From Acidobacteriota bacterium (GTDB lineage: Bacteria > Acidobacteriota > Vicinamibacteria > Vicinamibacterales > UBA2999), in assembly GCA_021730945.1 (NCBI GenBank), contig JAKFYH010000007.1:1-64000 (forward strand): DNA of 64,000 bases, given 5' to 3'. Below, in pieces: positions 8,371 to 16,225 of this stretch. The notes under the pieces are model-generated. The model saw only the letters and a program-made list of their open reading frames with translations. It did no database searches and was not told the origin of the DNA. Positions within the stretch are counted from its first letter, which is position 1. The number at the start of each line of letters is the position of its first letter. The position numbers and the translations under genes are program-made.

Positions 8371-11181
8371 ATGACGATTGTAAGGCGGATGTGCGTTCTC
8401 GTTTGGATGGCTGTAGTGGCGGGTGCGCCGCTGGCCTATGCCCAGACGACTGGTTCGATCGCCGGCACGGTAACCGACGCAAGCGGCGCGGTCCTGCCCG
8501 GTGTGACGATCACCCTGACCAGCGACCGCTTGATTGGCGGTCCCCAGACGCAAGTAAGCGATGCGACCGGCACTTACCGCTTCTCCCGGTTGGCACCTGG
8601 CAGCTACGACGTGAAGTTCGAACTGCAGGGCTTCCGCTCGGTGGACCGCCCCGCGGTCCGCATCAGCGCGGCCTTCGTGGCCACCATCAACGGCAAGATG
8701 GAAGTCGGCGCGTTGTCCGAGACCATCACCGTCACCGGTGAATCGCCCACGGTCGACGTGCGGTCGAACGTGCAGCAGACGGTGATGAACCAGGAGATCC
8801 TGGAAGGCATCCCGACCGGCCGCGACCCGTGGTCGCTGGCCAAGCTGATCCCCGGCGTGCAGGTGGCGACCTATGACGTCGGCGGCACGCAGTCGATGCA
8901 GCAGAGCAGCATGTCGGCGCACGGCTCGAACACGGCCGATGTCAGCTACAACATCGACGGCGCGACGGTGAACTGGCCGGGCGGCGGCGGCGGCGCGACC
9001 ATGATGTACTACGACCAGGGCATGTTCGAAGAGGTCAACTACATGACCTCGGCGATCCCGGCGGAAACGCTGGCCGGCGGTGTCTCCATCAACATGGTGA
9101 CCAAGGACGGCGGCAACCTGTGGAAGGGCAACGCCCGCTACAATTTCGCCAACGACGACCTGCAGGGCGAGAACTGGGCGGAAACCCAGAAGGTCAACCC
9201 GCTGTTCCTCGGCAACCCCACCAAGAAGACCTACGACCTCAACGTGTCGGGTGGCGGCGCGCTGGTCCAGAACCGGGTGTGGGTCAACGGCACCCTCCGC
9301 AAGTGGGTGGTCAACAAGCTGGTGAGCGCGCGCAACGTCGATGGCAGCCAGGCGCTCGACGACAACGACCTGAAGAACTACTCGGGTAAGGTGGTCGCCC
9401 AGATCAGCACCAACAACAAGTTGGGCGTGTCGTACCTCTGGAACGACAAGATCCGCGGCCACCGCCGCGACAGCAGCGATCGCATCCCGGACATCGCGTC
9501 GGTGGTGCAGACCAACCCGGTGCAGACCACCCAGGCCAAGTACACCGGCATCAGGGGCAGCCTGGTGTTCGAGTCGAACTTCAGCGTGATGGACGGCCAG
9601 ACCAACTACACCTACCAGCCCGACACCGCGCCCGATGCGATCCGCAAGATCGACACCGGCACGACCGACGTGTTCTTCGCATCGACTCGTGAAGAGCACC
9701 AGCCCAACTCGCGCCACCAGTTCGACAACGTCTTCACGTTCGGCAAGAGCGGCATGGGCGGCGAGCACCTGATCAAGGCCGGCGTGCAGTGGGGCCGGCT
9801 GTTCTACGGCTCCGACTACTCGGTCAAGGGCGACCACTGGGTGATTTACAACAACGGCGTCCCGACCTCGGTGCGCCAGTACAACTCGCCGGCGTTCTCG
9901 AAGAACAAGGCGATTGTCACCGGCTTCTTCATCCAGGACTCGTGGTCGATGAACCGCCTGACGCTCAACATCGGCGGCCGCTACGACAAGTACGTCGGCA
10001 CCCTGCCCGACCAGTCGAGCCCGGGCGGCACGTTCGCCGGTCCCCGCACCGTTGCGGAAACCGAAGCGATCAACCAGAGCATCGCCGTGTGGCGCGCCGG
10101 CGCATCGTACGATCTCACCGGCACCGGCCGCACGGCGCTCAAGGCCAGCTACAGCCGCTACGGTCTGCAGGTCGGCATCGACCGGGTGACCAACGTCAAC
10201 CCGCTCACCGTCGGCTCGCGTGACTGCGTGTGGACCGACCCCAACGGCGACGGCAAGGTGCAGACCAGCGAGATCGGCACCTGCCCGGCCGCGTTCAGCG
10301 GCGGCACCCAGGTGCAGTACGCCTCCGGCGTTGACTGGCCCTTCTCGGACGAGGCCACGTTCGGCGTGGAAACCCAGTTGCCGGGCGCCGTCCGCGTCGG
10401 TGCGATGTTCTACTACCGCACCAACCGCAAGCAGATCGGCCAGGTCGATACCCTGAAGCCGGCCTCGGCCTACACCGCGCACACCATCACCATCCCGAAC
10501 GGTCCTGGCGGCACGGTCGCCAGCCCCAAGCCCACCACCGCGACGGTCTACAACATCTCGGCGGCCGCCAACGCGGTGACGGCGAGCCTTCGCGATAACG
10601 TCGATTACCTCGACACCGAGTACAAGGGTATCGAGTTCACCGCCACCAAGCGCTTCTCGAAGAAGTGGCAGATGCAGGCGGGCTTCACCATCGGCAAGAA
10701 CGAGGGCGGCGTCTCGGGCGGCACCGACCTCAACGACCCGAACAACACCCAGTACCCGACCGGCATCATCGGCAATGACTCCGAGACGGCCCTGCGCGTG
10801 TCGGGCAGCTACGAGCTCCCCGGCAAGATCAACTTCGCCGGTTCGATGATTGCCAACAACGGCTACCCCTACGTGTCGACCTACTCGCTGTCACGCGCGG
10901 TTGCCGCCACCCAGGGGATTGCCCTGACCCGCGCCAGCCAGACCATCCAGCTGAGCGAGCGCGGCAACGAGCGCTTCGGCAACGTGACGATGTTCGACAT
11001 TCGCCTGTCGCGCGCGTTCCGCTTCGGCAGCCGCAGCTTCCAGCCGACGATTGATATCTTCAACATCGGCAACGCGGATACCGCCACTTCGCGTACGACC
11101 GCAGTGGGTGGCAGCTACCTCAACCCGACGGAAATCCTGGCACCGCGCATCATCCGCCTGGGCTTCTCGCTCAACTTCTAA
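8371..11181 (+). CDS. TonB-dependent receptor with carboxypeptidase-regulatory domain
   Basis: A 936-residue outer-membrane protein of the Oar-like type. It has a signal peptide of about 25 residues ending AYAQ, then a carboxypeptidase-D regulatory-like beta-sandwich (about 30-105, with GTVTDASGAVLPGV), a plug domain (about 110-240) and a large beta-barrel ending in the aromatic C-terminus LGFSLNF. Such receptors import oligosaccharides, peptides or metal chelates with TonB/ExbBD energy. No TonB gene or ligand-processing enzyme is adjacent, so the ligand is unknown. The 236-bp upstream gap is long enough for regulation, but I find no clear promoter in it. A UUCG-loop terminator follows directly. 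Confidence 0.92.
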   Translation: MTIVRRMCVLVWMAVVAGAPLAYAQTTGSIAGTVTDASGAVLPGVTITLTSDRLIGGPQTQVSDATGTYRFSRLAPGSYDVKFELQGFRSVDRPAVRISAAFVATINGKMEVGALSETITVTGESPTVDVRSNVQQTVMNQEILEGIPTGRDPWSLAKLIPGVQVATYDVGGTQSMQQSSMSAHGSNTADVSYNIDGATVNWPGGGGGATMMYYDQGMFEEVNYMTSAIPAETLAGGVSINMVTKDGGNLWKGNARYNFANDDLQGENWAETQKVNPLFLGNPTKKTYDLNVSGGGALVQNRVWVNGTLRKWVVNKLVSARNVDGSQALDDNDLKNYSGKVVAQISTNNKLGVSYLWNDKIRGHRRDSSDRIPDIASVVQTNPVQTTQAKYTGIRGSLVFESNFSVMDGQTNYTYQPDTAPDAIRKIDTGTTDVFFASTREEHQPNSRHQFDNVFTFGKSGMGGEHLIKAGVQWGRLFYGSDYSVKGDHWVIYNNGVPTSVRQYNSPAFSKNKAIVTGFFIQDSWSMNRLTLNIGGRYDKYVGTLPDQSSPGGTFAGPRTVAETEAINQSIAVWRAGASYDLTGTGRTALKASYSRYGLQVGIDRVTNVNPLTVGSRDCVWTDPNGDGKVQTSEIGTCPAAFSGGTQVQYASGVDWPFSDEATFGVETQLPGAVRVGAMFYYRTNRKQIGQVDTLKPASAYTAHTITIPNGPGGTVASPKPTTATVYNISAAANAVTASLRDNVDYLDTEYKGIEFTATKRFSKKWQMQAGFTIGKNEGGVSGGTDLNDPNNTQYPTGIIGNDSETALRVSGSYELPGKINFAGSMIANNGYPYVSTYSLSRAVAATQGIALTRASQTIQLSERGNERFGNVTMFDIRLSRAFRFGSRSFQPTIDIFNIGNADTATSRTTAVGGSYLNPTEILAPRIIRLGFSLNF

Positions 11182-11203
11182 CGCAGACACGGACAGAGAC
11201 GAG

Positions 11204-11237
11204 AGGGCGCGGTGCTTCGGCATCGCGCCCTTTCTTT
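11204..11237 (+). terminator. Rho-independent terminator with UUCG tetraloop
   Basis: A 12-bp stem (AGGGCGCGGTGC paired with GCATCGCGCCCT, one G-U pair) closes a TTCG loop and is followed by TTCTTTTGT. It lies 23 nt after the TonB-receptor stop codon. Confidence 0.85.
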
Positions 11238-11242
11238 TGTAC

Positions 11243-11668
11243 CCAGGGCCGCAGATGACACAGATGACGCAGAGGTCGGCTCAGCCAGGGCCGCAGATGA
11301 CACAGATGACGCAGAGGTCGGCTCATCCAGGGCCGCAGATGACACAGATGACGCAGAGGTCGGCTCAGCCAGGGCCGCAGATGACACAGATGACGCAGAG
11401 GTCGGCTCAGCCAGGGCCGCAGATGACACAGATGACGCAGAGGTCGGCTCACCCAGGGCCGCAGATGACACAGATGACGCAGAGGTCGGCTCAGCCAGGG
11501 CCGCAGATGACACAGATGACGCAGAGGTCGGCTCAGCCAGGGCCGCAGATGACGCAGATGACGCAGAGGTCGGCTCAGCCAGGGCCGCAGATGACGCAGA
11601 TGACGCAGAGGTCGGCTCATCCGGGGCCACAGATGACACAGATGACGCAGATGGCGCAGATGACGCCG
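11243..11668. repeat. 42-bp tandem repeat array, 9 copies plus one degenerate
   Basis: Units start at 11243 and every 42 bp to 11579, with a diverged tenth at 11621. Each unit contains CCAGGGCCGCAGATGAC, then CAGATGACGCAGAGGTCGG. Differences between copies are single bases (TCAGCC or TCATCC or TCACCC; ACACAG or ACGCAG). The inner part is built from the 9-mer CAGATGACG that recurs near 21.4, 23.6 and 47.1 kb. Confidence 0.9.
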
Positions 11669-11694
11669 TGCCGGGGCCATTCGACATGTTCCGC

Positions 11695-11700
11695 TATACT
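11695..11700 (+). promoter_or_regulatory. -10-like TATACT before the GlsB-type gene
   Basis: TATACT at 11695-11700, 43 nt before ATG 11744, leaves room for a short leader with the GGGAGGG ribosome binding site. No good -35 is visible. Confidence 0.4.
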
Positions 11701-11743
11701 CCCAGCCGGGACACGTGCGCAACCGTCCTGACGGGAGGGACCC

Positions 11744-11992
11744 ATGGGTCTGATTGTCACGCTGATCGTTGGCGCGGTGGTGGGCTGGATCGCCAGCATG
11801 CTCATGAAGACCAACCACCAGATGGGGGCGGTCGCCAACATCGTGGTGGGCATCGTCGGCGCCTGGCTGGGCGGCGTGCTGGCGGGGTTGGTGGGATTTG
11901 CCGCGATGTCGACGGTGGCCGGCATCATCGTGTCCGTCGCCGGCGCCTGCGTCCTGATCGCGCTCTTGAAAGCGCTGAACGTCTTTAAGTGA
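11744..11992 (+). CDS. GlsB/YeaQ/YmgE-family stress-response membrane protein
   Basis: An 82-residue, Gly- and Ala-rich integral membrane protein with three predicted helices (about 2-20, 28-48 and 55-78). It matches the transglycosylase-associated protein family in length and in the early GWIASMLM stretch. Family members are small inner-membrane proteins linked to general stress and envelope homeostasis; the biochemical role is not known. A strong ribosome binding site (GGGAGGG) precedes the ATG. The gene stands alone between two repeat arrays. Confidence 0.85.
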   Translation: MGLIVTLIVGAVVGWIASMLMKTNHQMGAVANIVVGIVGAWLGGVLAGLVGFAAMSTVAGIIVSVAGACVLIALLKALNVFK

Positions 11993-11998
11993 CCTCTC

Positions 11999-12145
11999 CC
12001 CACGAGGCGAAGCCGAGCCCTACGAGCGGCGTAAGCCGCGAGCCCTGCGATGGCGCGCTGCGCCGAGCCTCCCGAACGGCGTAAGCCGCGAGCCCCACGC
12101 GGCGCGGGAGCGCCGCGCCCCACGCACGCCAAGAGGCGAGCGCCC
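11999..12145. repeat. Array of six short hairpins separated by GAGCCCnnCGA
   Basis: Six stem-loops spaced 20-27 nt apart begin at 12006, 12026, 12052, 12077, 12100 and 12127. The stems differ in sequence but each stays paired (GGC/GCC, GCGGC/GCCGC, GGCGC/GCGCC, CGGC/GCCG, CGGCGC/GCGCCG, CGCC/GGCG). Most are followed by GAGCCC or a close variant. The array fills the gap between the GlsB-type gene and the Nramp stop codon. Confidence 0.75.
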
Positions 12146-13407
12146 TACCGCAGGGCGCCGATCACTTCCTGCGCGCCGACGATGGCGAACAGGAGCAGGA
12201 TGGCCGCGAGCAGCAGGTTGGTGTACCACGCGTTATGCGGCACCGGCTCGGTCCACTTCACCTTGTTGTTCAGGTAGAGCAGGGTCGCGGCCAGGAACGG
12301 CACGAACAGGCTGCCGACAATTGTGTAGATGACCACGATCTGAATCGGCCGGCCGGTGAAGGCAAACGGCAGCGGCACCAGCGTGATGAAGGCCAGGGCC
12401 AGCCGGTATGGGGTGCTCGTCACCTTGACGATTTCCAGCCGATCGGCCTGTGGCATCTTCTTGAGGATGCCGTAGAAGTCGGCATACAGGTAGGGCACGC
12501 TTTGCCACACGCCCAGCAGCGACGCGAACACCGCCGCCCAGAAGCCGACCGAGAACGCCACGCGGCCAAAAGCCCCAAGCAAGGTGCCGAGCGCCGCCGC
12601 CATCTTCGGCACCGCTTCGGCGTCGCGCAACGCCACGCCCGGGACGAAAAAGGCATCGTTGGCAATCAGCATGATCGAAATACCGAACAGCGCCGTAAAT
12701 ACGTAGGCGACCGCGACGTCGCCGCGGACATAGGAGAGGAAGCCGGCGCCGCGCAGGCCCTCCTCGCGCATCCAGTAGTTGTAGGACAGCATGGTGATCG
12801 AACCACCGACGCCGCCGATCAGCGACAGCACATAGGTGCCGCTGCCGGTTGGGATGATCGGCAGCACCAGTCCCTGCGCCGCCGGCCACGGATCTTGCAG
12901 TGTCAGGATCGCGCACACCAGGATGCTGAAGCCCATCACGCCAACCAGCACCTTCATCAGCTTCTCGAAGTTGCCGTAGCCGCCCAGCCACACGAATGCG
13001 AAACCGACCAGGCTGTGCAGCACCGCGCCCCACGGCTGCGAGATGGCACCGCCGGTCAGGTTGGCAATGCCGAGGCCGGTGGCGTTGGTGAGCGCGGCGC
13101 TGACCGCCACGGTCCAGATGATGAGGTAGACGCCGAAATACCACTTTACCCAGCCCGGCAGGTGATCGGCCCAGCCCTCAAGCGCGGTCTTGCCGGTGGC
13201 CAGTTGCCACCGTGCGATGCCCTCGCTCAGGACGAACTTGAAAAAGGCGCCGGCCACGATCGCCCACAACAGGACGACGCCGTAGCGCGCGCCGCCGACC
13301 GTGGCCGAGACCACGTCGCCGGAGCCGATACCGGTGGCCGCCACGACCAATCCGGGACCGGCGAGTTTGAGGAAACTAAAGGAGGCGGGTTTCGGCGATT
13401 CGGACAC
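12145..13407 (-). CDS. Nramp-family transporter lacking canonical metal-site motifs
   Basis: A 420-residue polytopic membrane protein with about 11 helices, recognisable as Nramp/SLC11 by overall layout and helix-1 context (AGPGLVVAATGIGSGD). The canonical DPGN of helix 1 is replaced by GSGD (residues 28-31). In helix 6 the Met-Pro-His motif is absent; the segment reads GGSITMLSYNYW. Those residues bind Mn/Fe in classical members, so the substrate may differ (another divalent ion such as Mg, or a non-metal). It lies 14 bp downstream of arfB on the same strand. I am confident of the superfamily and unsure of the substrate. Confidence 0.75.
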   Translation of the reverse strand: MSESPKPASFSFLKLAGPGLVVAATGIGSGDVVSATVGGARYGVVLLWAIVAGAFFKFVLSEGIARWQLATGKTALEGWADHLPGWVKWYFGVYLIIWTVAVSAALTNATGLGIANLTGGAISQPWGAVLHSLVGFAFVWLGGYGNFEKLMKVLVGVMGFSILVCAILTLQDPWPAAQGLVLPIIPTGSGTYVLSLIGGVGGSITMLSYNYWMREEGLRGAGFLSYVRGDVAVAYVFTALFGISIMLIANDAFFVPGVALRDAEAVPKMAAALGTLLGAFGRVAFSVGFWAAVFASLLGVWQSVPYLYADFYGILKKMPQADRLEIVKVTSTPYRLALAFITLVPLPFAFTGRPIQIVVIYTIVGSLFVPFLAATLLYLNNKVKWTEPVPHNAWYTNLLLAAILLLFAIVGAQEVIGALR

Positions 13408-13421
13408 GCCGAGATTATGGC

Positions 13422-13844
13422 TTATTCGTCGCGCTCAAGCCGAGTGGATCTTGCCTTCTTGATCTCGGCGTGGTGCTTCTTTCCGGCCAGCCGGCGTTCC
13501 TTGGCCGCCTTGGTCAGGGCCGTGGGCGTGCGCTTCTTCGGTGGAATGGAGGCGCGCTGGATCAAGTCAACCAGCCGCTCCCGCGCGGCCGCGCGGTTGC
13601 GGGCCTGGGTGCGATGCTCGCGGCTGTCGATCATCAAGACGCCATCGGTCAACGCTTTGCGGCCGGCCAGCGCTTTCAGTCGCGACTTGAGTCCCTCGGG
13701 CAGACCCGAGTTGTCGATGTCGAACCGAAGCTCGACCGCGGTCGCGACCTTGTTGACGTTCTGGCCACCGGGGCCAGAGGCCCGCACGAACCGTTCGTCG
13801 ACGTTCAAGGGGATTCGAAGCGGTGAAGTGAACAGTGTCGCCAT
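13422..13844 (-). CDS. arfB: Alternative ribosome-rescue factor ArfB (YaeJ-like)
   Basis: A 140-residue protein with the peptide-release GGQ motif (G26-G27-Q28) in ASGPGGQNVNK and a long basic C-terminal tail (KKRTP, KAAKERRLAGKKHH). This matches ArfB/ICT1-type peptidyl-tRNA hydrolases. By family it enters stalled ribosomes without an A-site codon, using the basic tail in the mRNA channel, and hydrolyses peptidyl-tRNA. It is short and lacks the codon-recognition domain of RF1/RF2. A TAAGAT box ends 6 nt before the ATG, so it is probably leaderless. The Nramp gene follows after 14 bp. Confidence 0.88.
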   Translation of the reverse strand: MATLFTSPLRIPLNVDERFVRASGPGGQNVNKVATAVELRFDIDNSGLPEGLKSRLKALAGRKALTDGVLMIDSREHRTQARNRAAARERLVDLIQRASIPPKKRTPTALTKAAKERRLAGKKHHAEIKKARSTRLERDE

Positions 13845-13850
13845 AACCCC

Positions 13851-13856
13851 ATCTTA
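13851..13856 (-). promoter_or_regulatory. -10-like TAAGAT, leaderless type
   Basis: TAAGAT 6 nt before the arfB ATG, with the same hexamer and spacing as at the amidase gene. Confidence 0.5.
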
Positions 13857-13858
13857 GC

Positions 13859-13921
13859 AATCAACAAGAGGAGAAGAGATCAGGAGAAAGTGATTCCTCC
13901 TGACCTCATCGCTTGTTGATT
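13859..13921. repeat. Inverted repeat containing the AGGAGATCAGGAG motif
   Basis: AATCAACAAG (13859-13868) pairs perfectly with CTTGTTGATT (13912-13921). Inside is a second imperfect pair, GAGATCAGGAG and CTCCTGACCTC. The right arm overlaps the stop codon of the M24 peptidase gene. It is one of six related copies in the window. Confidence 0.75.
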
Positions 13922-15215
13922 ACGCGAACGGCTTGTCGATCGACGGGCTCGGCTGCGAGAAGTACTGCGCGCCCGATTCGGTGACGTAGAGGCAATCCTC
14001 CAGCCGGATACCGAACTCGCCATAGATGGCGACCATCGGCTCGTTGCTGAAGCACATGCCGGGGGCGAGTGGGGTCGTGTTGCCGCGCACGAAGTTGGTC
14101 CACTCGTGGCCGTCGAGGCCGATGCCGTGGCCGGTCCGGTGCGGCAGGCCAGGCACCTTGTAGTCGGGGCCGAAGCCGGCGTCGGTGATGACCTTGCGCG
14201 CGGCGGCGTCAACCGCCTCGCATGGGGTGCCCGGCTTGACCACGGCAAACGCCGCCGCCTGGGCCCTCTTCTCGAGCTCCCAGATCTCGATCTGGCGCGC
14301 ACTGGCCTTGCCGAACACTGTCGTTCGTGTGATGTCGGACTGGTAGCCATCGATGGCGCAGCCGCCATCCACCTGGATGACATCGCCCTCGACCAGCTTC
14401 TGCGGCTCGATGCTGCCGTGAGGGAAGGCCGTGAACTTGCCAAAGCTGATGCTGGCGCTGCCGGTGGCGCCGAGGGCGCGGTGAGCGGCGGCCACGTTGG
14501 CCCGCAGCTCGTCCTGCGTCATGCCCTCGCGGAAGGTGGCGAAGGCGGCGCGGAACGCCTCGATGGTGATGTCGCTGGCCTTCTGCATCAAGGCCAGCTC
14601 GGTGGCCGACTTGAACATGCGGCAACCGGCCGTGACCGTCTCGCCGTCGACGAAGTCGGTGCCCGGCAGTTCCTTCCTGACGCCGCTGAAGATGAAGTGG
14701 CGCAGCCGCTCGTCGACCGCCACCCGGCCGGTGGCGCCGCGGTCCTTGAGGATGCCGGCGATCTGCCGATAGGGGCTTTCGTCTTCCTGCCACACCCGCA
14801 CTTCGGCGTCCTTGGCCACCAGTTCCCGCGCGCGCTCTTCCTCGAAACCGGGGCACACCCACGCCGGGTCGCCCTTGGCGGGGATCACGCACACAAACGG
14901 CCGTTCGCTGAGGCCCCAACGCACGCCGGTGAAGTAGAACATGCTCGATCCACCCTCGAGGTAGAGCGCGCTGATCTTGTTGTCGGCCATGAGCCGGCGC
15001 GCCTTCTCAAGACGGGTGGCCCGCTCGTCGGCGGTGATCGGCTTGACATCGGCAGTCATCGGCTTGAGCGCGGCAATCGCCGGGTGAGGACCGGCGGCGG
15101 CCGGGGCCGGCGCGGGGGCCGGGGCCGTGTTACAGCCGGCCAGGCCGGCCCCGATGCCGGCCCCGATGCCGGCGACGGCGCCGGTTTGCAGAAATGTTCG
15201 ACGCGAGCGGTTCAT
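13920..15215 (-). CDS. Tat-exported lipoprotein M24 peptidase (Xaa-Pro aminopeptidase-like)
   Basis: A 431-residue protein. The N-terminus has a twin-arginine signal (SRRTFLQTG) followed by a lipobox (LAGC), so it should be folded in the cytoplasm, exported by Tat and lipid-anchored. A Pro/Ala-rich linker follows, then a creatinase-type N-domain and a pita-bread M24 catalytic domain. The five dinuclear metal ligands are visible in context: two Asp in VDGGCAIDGYQSDITRT, His in HRTGHGIG, and Glu in SNEPM and GIRLED. By family it removes N-terminal residues preceding proline, or cleaves related dipeptides. A palindromic element lies directly upstream of the start. Confidence 0.88.
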   Translation of the reverse strand: MNRSRRTFLQTGAVAGIGAGIGAGLAGCNTAPAPAPAPAAAGPHPAIAALKPMTADVKPITADERATRLEKARRLMADNKISALYLEGGSSMFYFTGVRWGLSERPFVCVIPAKGDPAWVCPGFEEERARELVAKDAEVRVWQEDESPYRQIAGILKDRGATGRVAVDERLRHFIFSGVRKELPGTDFVDGETVTAGCRMFKSATELALMQKASDITIEAFRAAFATFREGMTQDELRANVAAAHRALGATGSASISFGKFTAFPHGSIEPQKLVEGDVIQVDGGCAIDGYQSDITRTTVFGKASARQIEIWELEKRAQAAAFAVVKPGTPCEAVDAAARKVITDAGFGPDYKVPGLPHRTGHGIGLDGHEWTNFVRGNTTPLAPGMCFSNEPMVAIYGEFGIRLEDCLYVTESGAQYFSQPSPSIDKPFA

Positions 15216-15231
15216 GGCGGGTCCCTTTCAA

Positions 15232-15251
15232 GGCGGCACTGAAGTGCCGCC
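15232..15251. repeat. 20-bp palindromic element, copy 1
   Basis: GGCGGCACT-GA-AGTGCCGCC has a perfect 9-bp stem. It lies between the M24 peptidase start and the pirin stop. A near-identical copy is at 25118-25137. Confidence 0.7.
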
Positions 15252-15269
15252 CTCGCGGCGACCCGTCAG

Positions 15270-16175
15270 TCAGCGATGCTTGATGAAGGTCCCATTCTGT
15301 AGCTCGGCATAGGCCTGCTGCAACTCCGATCGTTCATTCATCACGATCGGGCCATACCAGGCCACCGGCTCCTCGAGCGGCCGGCCCGAGACCAGCAGGA
15401 AGCGGATGCCTTCATCGCCGGCCGTGACGGTAATCTCATCGCCACTGTCGAACACGACGAGGGAGCGATTGCCGAGCATGGACGGTGTGGCTTCATCCGA
15501 GACTCCCACCAGCTCGGTCTGCACCGCCAGGGGCTTGGAGGCATCACGGAAGGCGCCGCTGCCGGCAAAGACGTAGGCAAACGCATGCCGCGAGTTGTCC
15601 ACCGCCAGCCGCCTGGTCTTGTTGGGCGCGATCGAGATGTCGAGATAGCGCGGATCGGCCGCCACGCCCTCCACCGGCCCCTTCTGGCCCCAGAATTCGC
15701 CGCACACCACCCGCACATGCGTCCCGTCATCGTCGGTGACCTCGGGAATGTCCTTGGAGAGGATGTCCTGGTAGCGTGGCGCCGTCATCTTGAGCGCCCG
15801 CGGCAGGTTGGCCCAGAGCTGAAAGCCGTGCATGCGGCCCTGGGCATCGCCCTGCGGCATCTCCTGGTGCATGATGCCGCTGCCGGCCGTCATCCACTGC
15901 ACGTCGCCCGCGCCCATGGATCCCCGATTGCCGAGGCTGTCGCCGTGCGCCACTGTGCCCGCGAGGACGTAAGTGATGGTCTCAATTCCGCGATGGGGAT
16001 GCCACGGGAAGCCGGCCAGGTAATCGTCGGGCCGCTCGTTGCGGAAGTCGTCGAACAACAGGAACGGATCGAATTCACTGGTGTCGCCGAACCCGAAGCC
16101 GCGATGCAGCTTCACGCCCGCGCCTTCCATGGTGGGCTTGGCTTCAATGACGCGCTTAACCGGGCGAATAGACAT
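15270..16175 (-). CDS. Pirin-family protein
   Basis: A 301-residue bicupin protein of the pirin family. The N-terminal cupin carries the metal site: HPHRG for two His, a third His in the VAHGDS/MHQE region and Glu in MHQE. ATG 16175 is chosen because GGAG sits about 10 nt upstream and the protein then begins MSIRPVKR, as pirins do; an upstream in-frame start at 16250 would add 25 unconserved residues. Members are iron-binding cytoplasmic proteins, some with quercetin dioxygenase activity and others regulatory. The role here cannot be told from its neighbours. Confidence 0.88.
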   Translation of the reverse strand: MSIRPVKRVIEAKPTMEGAGVKLHRGFGFGDTSEFDPFLLFDDFRNERPDDYLAGFPWHPHRGIETITYVLAGTVAHGDSLGNRGSMGAGDVQWMTAGSGIMHQEMPQGDAQGRMHGFQLWANLPRALKMTAPRYQDILSKDIPEVTDDDGTHVRVVCGEFWGQKGPVEGVAADPRYLDISIAPNKTRRLAVDNSRHAFAYVFAGSGAFRDASKPLAVQTELVGVSDEATPSMLGNRSLVVFDSGDEITVTAGDEGIRFLLVSGRPLEEPVAWYGPIVMNERSELQQAYAELQNGTFIKHR

Positions 16176-16225
16176 GGCGGCACTCCGATAGTGACAGGAT
16201 AAAGCTGTGGCGCCGGGATCGCTAC

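Larger units (their letters stand above)
11182..11743. other. 562-bp intergenic region rich in repeats
   Basis: This gap holds, in order, a rho-independent terminator, nine and a half copies of a 42-bp tandem repeat, and a promoter-like segment before the GlsB-type gene. I find no credible coding sequence in it. The long open frames here exist only because 42 is a multiple of three. Confidence 0.75.

Noticed and set aside
8131-10482. 783-codon open frame opposite the TonB-dependent receptor
   Set aside because: It mirrors the receptor's codon bias in high-GC DNA. The composition is rich in Val, Asp, His and Arg without domains, and the receptor strand has clear homology.
11243-11668. CRISPR array
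   Set aside because: Units are directly contiguous with no unique spacers, and there are no cas genes.
11051-11988. Long open frames on both strands through the 42-bp array, encoding 14-residue peptide repeats
   Set aside because: The unit length is a multiple of three and lacks stops in several frames, so all frames stay open. They overlap the receptor and the GlsB-type gene, and no frame shows a ribosome site or family match.
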